From Akkermansia muciniphila (GTDB lineage: Bacteria > Verrucomicrobiota > Verrucomicrobiia > Verrucomicrobiales > V1-33), in the NCBI GenBank assembly GCA_943333275.1, contig CALQSQ010000039.1, forward strand, positions 1-46,543: a DNA stretch of 46,543 nucleotides. The letters are read 5' to 3'. This document shows, piece after piece, positions 33,015-42,300 of the stretch; position 1 is the first letter of the stretch, and each line of letters begins with the position of its first letter. Position numbers and translations under genes: made by a program. The notes beneath the pieces were generated by a model. The model made no database searches and was not told the origin of the DNA. It saw only the letters and a list, made by a program, of their open reading frames with translations.

Positions 33015-33992
33015 CTATGCAAACTGTCTAGGGGCGGTGATTCCATTCACCACATTCGGTGGCAGCTCTCCATTGGCGGCGATGGTGGCGCGCGTGGCGG
33101 CTCCCTCGCGGAGTTTCCGCACCGCCGGGGGACTGACAGAGGCGATGTGCGGGGCGATGATGACGTTGGGGAGACTGCGCAGCGGATGATCAGCGGGCAG
33201 GGGCTCGGGGTCGAAGACGTCGAGCGCGGCGGCGGCCAGATGTTTGGATTGGAGAGCCTGAACGAGCGCGGGAGTGTCCACGAGGTCGCCCCGGGCCACA
33301 TTGACAAGCAGGGCGCCGGGTTTCATTTTCGCCAGGGAAGTGGCGTTGATGAGCTGGCGCGTGGTGGCGGTGGACGGGCAGTGCAGGGTGAGGATATCGG
33401 CCGAGGAAATAATGTCCTCGAGAGTGGCCGCGGTGGCTCCGGCCGCGGTGATGTCGGCGGCGGAGACCACGGGATCGTGAACGAGGATGCGGCCCTTGAA
33501 GGGAATGAGACGGCTGACCACCTCGCGGCCGATTCGCCCAAAACCAATCACGCCAATGGTTTGATCCCGCAGGGCTTTCATTTCCGGAACGGGAACGGCC
33601 AGGCGCCACTGGCCCTCCCGGAGGTCGGCGGTGTGGGTCACGACCTGGCGCGTGAGGCCCAGGATGTAGGAAAGGGTGTGGTCGGCCACTTCATCGATGC
33701 AATAGTCCGGGATATTGGAAACCGGAATACCCATGGTGCGCGCGGCCTCCAAGTCCACATTATCCACGCCAATGCCATAGCGGACGATGACGCGCGCTTT
33801 GCGCATCGCGGCGATGACGCTGGCATTGATTTTGGCAAACTGCGTGATCACGGCGTCGGCTCCGGACACGAGAGAGATCAGCTCGGCCTCGGTTTTGCAC
33901 TGCTGAGCGGTGAGTGTGTGCCCCGCCTTCTCGATGATGGATTGTTCGAGGGCGAGATCTGGGAAGGTGTAGTCGGTGATGACGATGTTCAT
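33015..33992 (-). CDS. D-2-hydroxyacid dehydrogenase (CtBP/PGDH-like)
   Basis: A 325-residue NAD-dependent dehydrogenase of the D-isomer-specific 2-hydroxyacid family. Substrate-binding N terminus with IVRYGIGVDNVDLEAARTMGIPVSNIPDYCIDEVADH; NAD-binding GVIGFGRIGREV; catalytic Arg in NVARGDLVD, Glu in DVFDPEPLP and His in IIAPHIASVS. The pattern is closest to the CtBP-like and phosphoglycerate-dehydrogenase-like branch without a C-terminal ACT domain, so a serine-pathway role is not certain; other 2-oxoacids are possible. The start at 33992 removes 22 residues that do not fit. It lies downstream of the CIA30-fasciclin gene on the same strand, about 106 bases away. Confidence 0.88.
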   Translation of the reverse strand: MNIVITDYTFPDLALEQSIIEKAGHTLTAQQCKTEAELISLVSGADAVITQFAKINASVIAAMRKARVIVRYGIGVDNVDLEAARTMGIPVSNIPDYCIDEVADHTLSYILGLTRQVVTHTADLREGQWRLAVPVPEMKALRDQTIGVIGFGRIGREVVSRLIPFKGRILVHDPVVSAADITAAGATAATLEDIISSADILTLHCPSTATTRQLINATSLAKMKPGALLVNVARGDLVDTPALVQALQSKHLAAAALDVFDPEPLPADHPLRSLPNVIIAPHIASVSPPAVRKLREGAATRATIAANGELPPNVVNGITAPRQFA

Positions 33993-34098
33993 GCGTGGAA
34001 AGGGTGATTCAGGAAACGCTGTGATTACGTTCCCGAGCCCTCGCCAGCAACTCCCCAAACGCCTCTTTCGCGGTGGCGGAAATGGAGGAAAGCCTTTT

Positions 34099-35403
34099 CT
34101 ATTCCCTGGCTTCCTTCAGCGCTTCCCATGCGCCATCCATCGCCTCGCGCAGGATCCAGGCCTTTTTACGATCGGATTTCTCAGACCTTGCGGTCTGAAG
34201 CGAGCGGTCAATTTCCTTGCGGGAGGCCTCCGGGACCACACTCATGGAGCGCAGGGCCTCGCAGGTGATTTCGTAAAGCGCCGCACAGGCAGCCACATCG
34301 CCCTTGTTGAAGATGGGCACGCCGCGGTTGATGGCCAGCTCGATGAGACCGGTGGGGGTCAGCGGCTCTGCGGCGGATTTGGAGGGAAGCAGCACCTGGT
34401 CGATCACATGGATGATTCCATTGGAGGCTGGGATATCGGCCTTGACCAGCGTCGCATGGCCAATCTGGACGCGACCGTCGTCGAACTTGATGGAAATTTT
34501 CGATCCCTGCAGGGTCGTTCCCTCGCGCACTTCCAGTGCCTTGGCCAGGGACACCTTGCCGGCAATGACGTGGTTCTTGAGGATGTCCACGAGCTGGGCC
34601 CGGTTCTCGGGTTTCAAAAGGGTATCGACGGTCCCTGCGGGCAGTTTGGCAAAGGCCTCGTCGGTCGGTGCAAGCACTGTGAAAGGCCCTTCGCCTGTCA
34701 GAACTCCCACCAGATCGGCGGCCGTGGCAGCAGCCAGGAGCGTCTGAAATCCTCCTGCGGCCTTGGCGACATCCACGATGGTTCCCGCTGATCCCGTTGC
34801 GCCAGCGGCGGCCTCCTCCGGTGAGGCTTTCACAGACTCAATTTCCAATTCGAATGGCCCGGCTTTTTTGTCCGCCAGCGTGAAGCCGACGGAGGCCACA
34901 GCGGCGGGATCGAGCGCTTTGATGGGCAGTTCGCGACCGAATGCCTGAAGTTTGAAATCGGCCAGTGGCACACGGATTTCCTTCCACTCAGCCGCGGTGG
35001 TCGGGAGGTAGGCGCGATACGAACTTGCCGCCATCTGGTTCGCGACCCGCAGCTCCAGCCAGTAGGTGCGCCCGTCGCCCTTCGCCTTCACGACCAGGGC
35101 GGACATGCCGGAAAGATTCAGCTCGGTGGGCTTCATGCGGATGGAGGAAAAGCCGCCATTATTTTCCAGGGACAGCTCCCCTTTGAAAATGAGCGTGCCC
35201 TGTTCCGAGCGTGAGAATCCGCCTTTCGAAACGCCGCCCATGACCCCGTCATTCACCGAAGTCCAGGCCTCAAGGCATTCGTCGGATTCAAAGGTGGCCA
35301 GCGGTCTCAACTCGGCCAGGAGTGGAAGCTGCATGAACAGTGCGACGATCGCAGTGGCGGCCAGGCGGCAGCGGGAGGGACGGGAGGCTTTGTGAATTTG
35401 CAT
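34099..35403 (-). CDS. CIA30-fasciclin two-domain exported protein
   Basis: A 434-residue protein with a signal peptide (cleavage after LLAEL, near residue 30). Residues about 30-190 match the CIA30 domain (complex I intermediate-associated protein 30 fold, a galactose-binding-like sandwich): DECLEAWTSVNDGVMGGVSKGGF and NNGGFSSIRMKP. Residues about 205-335 form one fasciclin domain: GTIVDVAKAAGGFQTLLAAATAADLV, GPFTVLAPTDEAFAKLPAGTVD and NGIIHVIDQVLLP. A helical C-terminal part with YEITCEALRSM follows. CIA30 domains occur in many bacterial extracellular proteins as probable carbohydrate-binding modules, and fasciclin domains mediate adhesion. The combination suggests a surface or matrix protein. 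The start at 35403 begins the signal peptide. Confidence 0.85.
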   Translation of the reverse strand: MQIHKASRPSRCRLAATAIVALFMQLPLLAELRPLATFESDECLEAWTSVNDGVMGGVSKGGFSRSEQGTLIFKGELSLENNGGFSSIRMKPTELNLSGMSALVVKAKGDGRTYWLELRVANQMAASSYRAYLPTTAAEWKEIRVPLADFKLQAFGRELPIKALDPAAVASVGFTLADKKAGPFELEIESVKASPEEAAAGATGSAGTIVDVAKAAGGFQTLLAAATAADLVGVLTGEGPFTVLAPTDEAFAKLPAGTVDTLLKPENRAQLVDILKNHVIAGKVSLAKALEVREGTTLQGSKISIKFDDGRVQIGHATLVKADIPASNGIIHVIDQVLLPSKSAAEPLTPTGLIELAINRGVPIFNKGDVAACAALYEITCEALRSMSVVPEASRKEIDRSLQTARSEKSDRKKAWILREAMDGAWEALKEARE

Positions 35404-35565
35404 TTTGAGAAGAAAGGTTGAGGAGGCTTCAAGCCCTGCGAATGGAAAAACTCCAAGTGAGCCATAGATTCGCCTCCCTAAACGAATCGGATGCATCCAA
35501 TTCGAAAGGCGACCCGGAAAAATACGCGTCCTCCGTTGGCAGATGGCGGAGGCTTGTTTACCAAC

Positions 35566-36777
35566 TCATGAAACCAGTTCACGCATGGGGGCTTCTATCA
35601 GGCTGGTTAGCGTCTGCAGAAAGCGTGCGGCGGGGGCGCCGTCGAAGGCGCGGTGGTCGAAGGTGAGGCTCAGGGTGAGGATGTCGCGCAGGATGATGGC
35701 ATCGCCATCCGCGACAGGCTGGCGGACGATCCGACCAACACCGAGGATGGCGCATTCGGGGAAATTGATGATGGGGGTGAAGGCATCGATGCCAAACGAG
35801 CCGAGGCTGCTGATGGTGAAGGTGCCGCCGCGCAGTTCATCGGGTGTAAGGCGTTTGGTGCGGGCGCGTTCGGTGAGATCGCGGAAGCGGGTGGCGATTT
35901 CCTGCAGGGATAATTTTGCGATGTCGCGGAGGACAGGCACGAGCAGGCCGTTTTCAGTATCCACGGCCATGCCGAGATGGATGTCGCGGGAGGTGATTAA
36001 ATTTTCGCCCTCCCATCTGGAATTGATGACGGGATGAGCCTGCAGGGCGGCGACGGTGAGTTTAGCCAGCATGTCGTTGTAGCTGGGAATGAGGGTGGCG
36101 CCGCTGGATTTGAGTTCGGTGCGATGGTGCACGAGCGCGGTGGCATCGGCGGTGGTGTGCAGGGTGACCGGGGCGGTTTTTTGCTGGCTGGCCATCATGC
36201 GCTCGCCGATGAGCCTGCGCGTGGAGGTGAGGGTGTTAGGTGCCTGGGCGCGGATGTCGGCTTCGCGGATGCGGCCATCGCGTCCGGTGCCGGTGAGCGT
36301 GGTCCAGTCGATGCCGAGTTCGCGCGCGGTGCGGCGGGCGCGTGGGGTGCTGATGGGCGAGGCGGAATTTGTCGGGGTGGGGGAGGGTTGCTTGGGCTCT
36401 GTGCTATGCGGGGTCTCGTTACTTCGCCCGCTACCCTGCAGTGTGTGGAGGGCGACGTCAGGAGACCCGGACTGGTCTGACGCATCCTCGGCCTCGTTTC
36501 CTGGCCCTCCACCGCGATCCGGTGCGGTTTCGCCGGGGGCGAGAAGGTAGGCGATGACCTGGCCGACAAGGACGGTGTCGCCCTGCTGCGGCGTGCTGGC
36601 AGGAAGGTGGAGGATGCCTTCATCGAAGGATTCGATGTCCTGCGTGGCCTTGTCGCTTTCGATGGCGAAGAGAAGATCACCGGCGCGGATCATTTCTCCA
36701 TGGGCTTTCAACCAGGAGGAGAAAATGGCTTCCTCCATGGACCAACCGAGACGGGGGACGGTGATTTCGATAGCCAT
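35566..36777 (-). CDS. 2-oxoacid dehydrogenase E2 (dihydrolipoyl acyltransferase)
   Basis: A 403-residue E2. One lipoyl domain (about 1-80) with the lipoyl Lys43 in ESDKATQDIES, a Pro/Ser-rich linker, a peripheral subunit-binding domain (about 140-178; TPRARRTARELGIDWTTLTGTGRDGRI) and a catalytic domain (about 190-400) ending in FDHRAFDGAPAARF, with active-site His375 and Asp379. It transfers an acyl group to CoA in a pyruvate-, branched-chain- or acetoin-type complex; the exact substrate is not readable. It begins 6 bases after the E1 gene, clearly one operon. No E3 is within the window. Confidence 0.92.
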   Translation of the reverse strand: MAIEITVPRLGWSMEEAIFSSWLKAHGEMIRAGDLLFAIESDKATQDIESFDEGILHLPASTPQQGDTVLVGQVIAYLLAPGETAPDRGGGPGNEAEDASDQSGSPDVALHTLQGSGRSNETPHSTEPKQPSPTPTNSASPISTPRARRTARELGIDWTTLTGTGRDGRIREADIRAQAPNTLTSTRRLIGERMMASQQKTAPVTLHTTADATALVHHRTELKSSGATLIPSYNDMLAKLTVAALQAHPVINSRWEGENLITSRDIHLGMAVDTENGLLVPVLRDIAKLSLQEIATRFRDLTERARTKRLTPDELRGGTFTISSLGSFGIDAFTPIINFPECAILGVGRIVRQPVADGDAIILRDILTLSLTFDHRAFDGAPAARFLQTLTSLIEAPMRELVS

Positions 36778-36783
36778 GATTCG

Positions 36784-38760
36784 TTATTCTGAAATGAGGT
36801 CTTTGATGGCGCGGACGATGTCGGCCACATCGGGCACGAGGGCTTTTTCCAGAGGTGGACTGTAGGGCACCGGGGCGAAGGCTCCGTTGAGTCGGCGGAT
36901 GGGGGCGTCCAAATCATTGAATGCGGCATCGGCCACCTGCGCGGCAATCTCCGCTCCCAGGCTGCACGGAGCGAAGGCTTCGTCCACGATGAGCAGGCGT
37001 CCCGTCTTGGCGACGGAGGCTAAAATCGTCCCGGTATCAAGCGGGGAAATCGTGCGTGGATCGATGACCTCAATGCTGATGCCCTCCTTCGCGAGTTGTT
37101 CCGCGGCCGCCAGCGAGCGGTGAACCATGAGCGCCACGGCCACCACCGTCACGGCGTCGCCAGCACGGACGATGCGGGCTTTGCCAAATTCAATTTCATA
37201 AGACTCCACCGGCACCGCGCCTTTCAGACCCAGGAGTTCCCGATGCTCCAGAAACAGCACCGGATCCTGACAGCGCAGTGCATGAGTCATCAGTCCCTTG
37301 GCGTCATATGGCGTCGAGGGCATGACAACCCGGAGCCCGGGGATGTGGCTGAAAATGGAATGATAACTGCCCGAGTGGTGCGTGGCGGCGGAATGACCGA
37401 TCCCCACGCAGCCGCGCAGGAGCACCGGCATGCGCAGCCGGCCACTGCTCATGTATTGGACTTTGGCGATCTGGTTTACGATTTCTCCAAAGGCATCGTT
37501 GATGAAATCGATGAACATGAAATCGATGATGGGCCGCGTGCCCGTCATGGCCGCCCCGCAGGCGAGACCAACGAAGCCGCGTTCGCAAATGGGAGTATCG
37601 CAGAGGCGGTCCGGGCCGTATTTGGCAAAGAGTCCGGTGGTGGTGGCGAAATTTCCTCCGCGCACACCGATGCCTTCCCCCATGACAAAAATTCCCGGCT
37701 GAGCAGCCATTTCCTGATCCAACACTTCCACCGTCGCCGCCGTGTATCCCAACTGCCGCGTGCCCGCCTCCGGCTCAGCGGTTGGAACGGGTGCCGCTTG
37801 CTCGCAGTAAACATGCTGTGTGGCGGTCGCACCATCAGGCAGTGAGGCCTGTTCCGCAGCTTTGGTGGCGGCGGCGATTTCGGAGGCAATTTCCGCGTCA
37901 ATGGCATCGAGTTCCGCAGCGGTGGCGGTTTTGTTTTCAAGGAGAAACGCACGCAATCGCTTGATGGGGCAGCGTTCGCGCCACTCGGCGACCTCCTCCT
38001 TCGTGCGATAGGTAAAATCCCCCATGCCTTCGGCGTGGGGGCGCGTGCGGTAGGTTTTGCATTCGAGGAGTGTGGGACCACCGCCGGTTCGGGCGCGCTT
38101 CACCGCCTCGCCTGCCACGCGTGCGACGGCGACCAAATCATTGCCATCCACCTCAAGGCCGGGCATGCCGTAGGACGCTCCGCGCATGGCAACGCTGGGA
38201 TTCCCCGCGGAGTAGCTGAAGGGAACTTCGGTCGCAAACTGGTTGTTTTCGCACACGAAGAGGACGGGGAGTTTCCAAATGCCCGCCATATTCAGCCCCT
38301 CGTGAAACGCGCCATTGTTCACCGCTCCGTCACCAAAGAAGGCCACGGCCACCTTGTCGGTCTTCATCAATTTGAAACTATACCCAGCGCCCGCCGCCTG
38401 CAATATGCACGGCCCCACAATCCCGCTCGTCCCCATCATCCCAATTTCCGGCGCAAACAAATGCATGCTCCCGCCACGTCCGCGCGAACACCCGGTTTCG
38501 CGACCAAACAACTCCGCGATGAGCTGCTCCGGCGGCAATCCTTTCGCCAGCGCATGCCCATGCCCCCGATGCGTGCTGAACACCACATCATCATCGCGCA
38601 AGTGAGCGCAAACCCCCGAGGCGATGGCCTCCTCACCCACATAAGTATGGCAGGCGCCAAAGATCAGCCCGCGCTGGTGGCATTTGGCAAGCTGCTCCTC
38701 GCATTGGCGAATGCGTTGCATGGAGCGGTAACAGGAGAGGAGGTCGGCAGAGGAAGACAT
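36784..38760 (-). CDS. 2-oxoacid dehydrogenase E1, fused alpha and beta subunits
   Basis: A 658-residue protein joining both E1 chains. The alpha part (about 1-310) has FSTHRGHGHALAKG and the thiamine-diphosphate motif GDGAVNNGAFHEGLNMAG ... ENNQFATEVPF. After an Ala-rich linker the beta part (about 335-658) has GEGIGVRGGNFATT, CDTPICERGFVGLACGAAMTG and GCVGIGHSAATHHSGSYHSIF. In most bacteria these are separate genes. The start at 38760 (MSSSADLLSCYRSMQ) is preferred because the 156 residues possible upstream cover an inverted repeat and do not resemble E1. With the E2 gene 6 bases downstream, it decarboxylates a 2-oxoacid and passes the acyl group to lipoate. Confidence 0.92.
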   Translation of the reverse strand: MSSSADLLSCYRSMQRIRQCEEQLAKCHQRGLIFGACHTYVGEEAIASGVCAHLRDDDVVFSTHRGHGHALAKGLPPEQLIAELFGRETGCSRGRGGSMHLFAPEIGMMGTSGIVGPCILQAAGAGYSFKLMKTDKVAVAFFGDGAVNNGAFHEGLNMAGIWKLPVLFVCENNQFATEVPFSYSAGNPSVAMRGASYGMPGLEVDGNDLVAVARVAGEAVKRARTGGGPTLLECKTYRTRPHAEGMGDFTYRTKEEVAEWRERCPIKRLRAFLLENKTATAAELDAIDAEIASEIAAATKAAEQASLPDGATATQHVYCEQAAPVPTAEPEAGTRQLGYTAATVEVLDQEMAAQPGIFVMGEGIGVRGGNFATTTGLFAKYGPDRLCDTPICERGFVGLACGAAMTGTRPIIDFMFIDFINDAFGEIVNQIAKVQYMSSGRLRMPVLLRGCVGIGHSAATHHSGSYHSIFSHIPGLRVVMPSTPYDAKGLMTHALRCQDPVLFLEHRELLGLKGAVPVESYEIEFGKARIVRAGDAVTVVAVALMVHRSLAAAEQLAKEGISIEVIDPRTISPLDTGTILASVAKTGRLLIVDEAFAPCSLGAEIAAQVADAAFNDLDAPIRRLNGAFAPVPYSPPLEKALVPDVADIVRAIKDLISE

Positions 38761-39327
38761 TGCCGCAATTAGCAGCCACTGGCCCATTGCGCCAGAAAAG
38801 GCTTCAGCCGCATTTCCGGTGTGATGCCTCGTCCCAACGGCGAGCGCAAGGCCCTGAGCCCGGAATTCAAGAGACCGAGGCCATACGGAAGTGCCAACCG
38901 CCCGTATCAAGAAGCTGTGTCGAAGCACGCAGCAAGGCGTGAGTAGGAGGATTTTCCCGCTCCTTTGGCGTTCCAGACGCAGCTCCACGAGCAACTTGGC
39001 GCTGGTCCCAAAGGTTATATTCAGTTCGGCCTTTAGCCAAACGGCTTGGCTGTTTTTCTGGTGGGGATGCCTCAGCATCGGTCGGAGCGCGAATTTGCAA
39101 TTCGCCCCACCACGCAAGACCGCAATTCCAGCGGGGCGAACTGCAAATTCGCGTTCCGAGGGGCGCTTTGGCTGTCTCTCAAAAAGCGGTTGAGCACGAT
39201 ATTTGGTTGCAGCAATCTTCCCCTGCATCGGTTCCGAGGCACTGTGGATTGGCGCGCATTCCTAATTGGAGCATTCCGCGGGCTGTTTTGTCCTCTGCCT
39301 TCCAATCCCCTCTCGTTACATCAAAGC
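38761..39327. other. Divergent intergenic region with an inverted repeat
   Basis: About 570 bases between the E1 gene and the promoter of the large surface-protein gene. No credible gene is seen. Frames of both neighbours stay open into it, but without family similarity. It holds the inverted repeat at 39083-39158 and, presumably, the promoter of the E1-E2 operon close to 38761. Confidence 0.55.
39083..39158. repeat. REP-like 26-bp inverted repeat
   Basis: Bases 39083-39108 (CGGAGCGCGAATTTGCA...) match the reverse complement of 39133-39158 with two mismatches, around a 24-base loop. The core is GCGAATTTGCA(A/G)TTCGCCCC. The symmetric arms would form a hairpin in either transcript. It looks like a dispersed palindromic element, unrelated to the one at 21106-21225. 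Confidence 0.8.
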
Positions 39328-42300
39328 TTGCCCGGTCTTTCGGCATAAGGTACAATGCCCCAGCAATCTAAGCCCAATCCACACACCCTCACGATGCAAA
39401 CTTCCCGCCCATTGCTCCATTGCTCCATTGCTCCATTGCTCCATTGCTCCATTGCTGTGGACATTGGCCATCATGATCTCATGCATCCCTTGTAACGCGC
39501 AGACCCCAGACCCCTGGACCCGCTCTCTCCAGGACAATCACGGATATGCCCAATGGCCTGCCACAGTGGGCATGGCTTATCGGATTGAGCGCCTCGCAGG
39601 GGACCGTGTATGGCAACCGCTGCCAGGGATCTATTATGGGCTGAGTCAACAGCTCTCTGAATTTATCCATCAGGCTCCTGACGAGCCTGCGCTTAGTGCA
39701 CCCAATTTCGTGCCACCACCCCGACCACCGGCCCGCACTCCGCAGGAGTTGCCCGCCAGCTCCCCATCGCACACCACCCCAACGCCCGCGCAGGGGATCG
39801 AGGGGATCTTGGTTCAGGAAGGCCTGGTCCACGTGGATGGGAGCTACCGGGATCTGGAGGTGCCGATCCTGCTGCAAATCCGCAACTGGGGGGCTGATGC
39901 TGCAGCCAACGTGCAGGTGAATCTTCCCCTGGATTTCCCCTTTCAGGACTTGCTCGGCGGGGCGTCTGCTGGCACCACGCTCTCCGTTTCCGGGCCGGAG
40001 ATTCTGAGTGGCGCGCTCACGGCCAATCCAAATTACAACGGCACCACCGACAAGCGCCTGCTGACGGGTACAGACACGCTGGGAAATGGGACGACGGACC
40101 GCTTGGCGTCCCTGCGGCTTACCCTCCATTTTCATTTCACCAGCGGGTTTAGTATTCCGAACACCCCGCGCTTCCTCTATGGGGTGGTCTCCACCCGGAC
40201 TGCTGGGGCCAACAACGGACCGTCCTCCTGGTCCGCTACCGATGGCAAGCCCGTCTTGGCCGGGCTGGGATTATCCGCCTACGAACCCACCCAGAACCGC
40301 TATCAGTGGCCGAATCTTGGCAATGCCAATGCCGGGGGCGTCACTCCCGTTTATTTTTATCAAAATGCGGAGATTTTTCGGCGCACTTACATGGTGGCGG
40401 CTTTTAATGACGGGTCGGTGCGCGTGACTTGGTTTTCCCCGGCGGAGCAGCGTATGGTCGGCTTTTTCTATTATGGGCCGGGCCTGATGAACATGGTAAA
40501 GCCGGGGGGTGGCTTTTATTCCGGCTTTGCCAATCTGTCGGTTTACTGTCCTGGGAGCGGTTTTGGCTACAGTCCGCCTTATGAGCTTCCCGAAGGCCTT
40601 CCCATCATGGGTTGCCCCACCCGGGTCACTCTGGAAATGCTGGCCTTCGGGTACAATCAAGCGGCCCCCACAACCTCTGCCCAGTTTGATGACGTGCCTC
40701 CGGGAGAGCAGCAGGCCAAGGACTGGTTTTTCGCCAAGCGCCTTGAACTCCGGGCGAGGTTGGTTGCCCAAGCCACCCCGCCCTCCGTGCCCAACCCCGC
40801 CAACCTCCTCAACACGGATCGCGACTTCACCTCCAGTCGCCAGTATTTCCGCGTGCGCCGCTGCCGCATTGACTCAGACTGCGATGGCCTTTTCGATGAC
40901 GAGCAGGCAGTTCTCGACCCAAACTGGGGTTCATGGTGGAAATGGGACCAAGCTTGGAATACTGGCGGCACAGGCGTGCCCGAGGCCTATAAACTCTACC
41001 GGCAGAGCACCTCCCCCAACCGTACCGTAATCATCAACGAGTTCTGTGCCAATAACACTGGGCACCTGAAAGACCCGAATCCTTTTCCCGCATCCAATGA
41101 TTCCCCGGACTGGATTGAACTTTATAATATCTCCGACGCAGACATCAATCTGACTGGTTACACCCTCAAAGACAACTCCAGCAAGACTTACACCTTCTTG
41201 GCTGGATCGCCCATCTCGCACCTCCTGAAAAAGGGCGAATTTATGGTCGTCCTCTGCACAGGTCAGGATTTTCAGGATAGCGCCATCCCACCCACTCCCA
41301 TGGCGGATACCGCGCAGTTCCACAGGGCGCGGTTTGGCTTGAACAATGCCAATGCTGAGAATCTGCTCCTGAAAAACAGCGCTGGGGTGATCGTGGATGA
41401 ACTGAACTACGGAGGCCACAATCTGAATCAGTTCGAGGGCGTCTCCTTTGGGAGCTACCTTGATCGGTTCCACGCCGAGGCTGCTGTGCCCTTGGCGTGG
41501 GGTTATCTTGAATTTCCCACTCCAGGCGCTCGGAATAGCGAAGGTTATGATGCGGTGAGTTCCAGTTCCTCCAGCCGTGAATTAACGTTGTCTGTCTGCG
41601 GCAGGGTGAATGGCACTACTGATGAAGTGGCGTTGCAGCCTGGGGTCTATTCCAGACAGAATTATACCTATCTCACCCTCAATGGGGTCGGCGGATCCAT
41701 TCCTGAGGCCACCATCTACTATACCACCAACGGAGCAGACCCCACCTCATGGTCCGCCGTTTACGACAGTGCTCATCCACCGGTCTTCGACCGTTCGGTC
41801 ACCCTCAAGGCCGTCGCTGTCGCACCCGGACGTTTGCCATCCCGCATTGCCCAAGCCTCCTACATCTTTAAGGAAAGCGTCTTGGGCGCCGCAGCAGGAG
41901 ACCCACCGCCGCTGCCCGGCCACGCTCCCCTGGCTCCCCAGTCCAGACCTCCCACCTATCCTGAGCAGTCCATGCGCTTTGCGGTTGATCTCGGCAGTTC
42001 AGTCAAGCTCTACCCAGATGGCGTGCCCATGCCTTATGGCGTCACCACAGCGGGTTCCGTACTCTCCCAGAACCGCGCCGCCCTGATGACCCAACTCAGC
42101 GCCCTGCCTTCCCTGTCTCTCACCGTACCGGTCCAGGACTTCTTCGACCGCGATACCGGCGGCATCTACGCTGACTCCAACAACTCTGCCTCCACAGGCA
42201 TCGACCCCAAAGGCAACGGCTGGGAACGCGTCGCCAACATGCAGTGGTTATTTCCAAATAATGAGCCTCCTGAGTTTGCGTCACTCAAAAGTGAACGCTG

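Noticed and set aside
36784..39228. The longer E1 frame starting at 39228
   Set aside because: The additional 156 residues cover the inverted repeat at 39083-39158 and show no E1 similarity; the family start fits 38760.
39266..39394. TTG 39266 as the true start of the CotH gene
   Set aside because: The extra residues do not form a signal peptide, the best promoter is downstream of it, and ATG 39394 fits better apart from the repeat-caused frame difference. It is kept only as the limit of the open frame.
39410..39456. The 8-base repeats as a CRISPR array
   Set aside because: The units are contiguous with no spacers and far too short.
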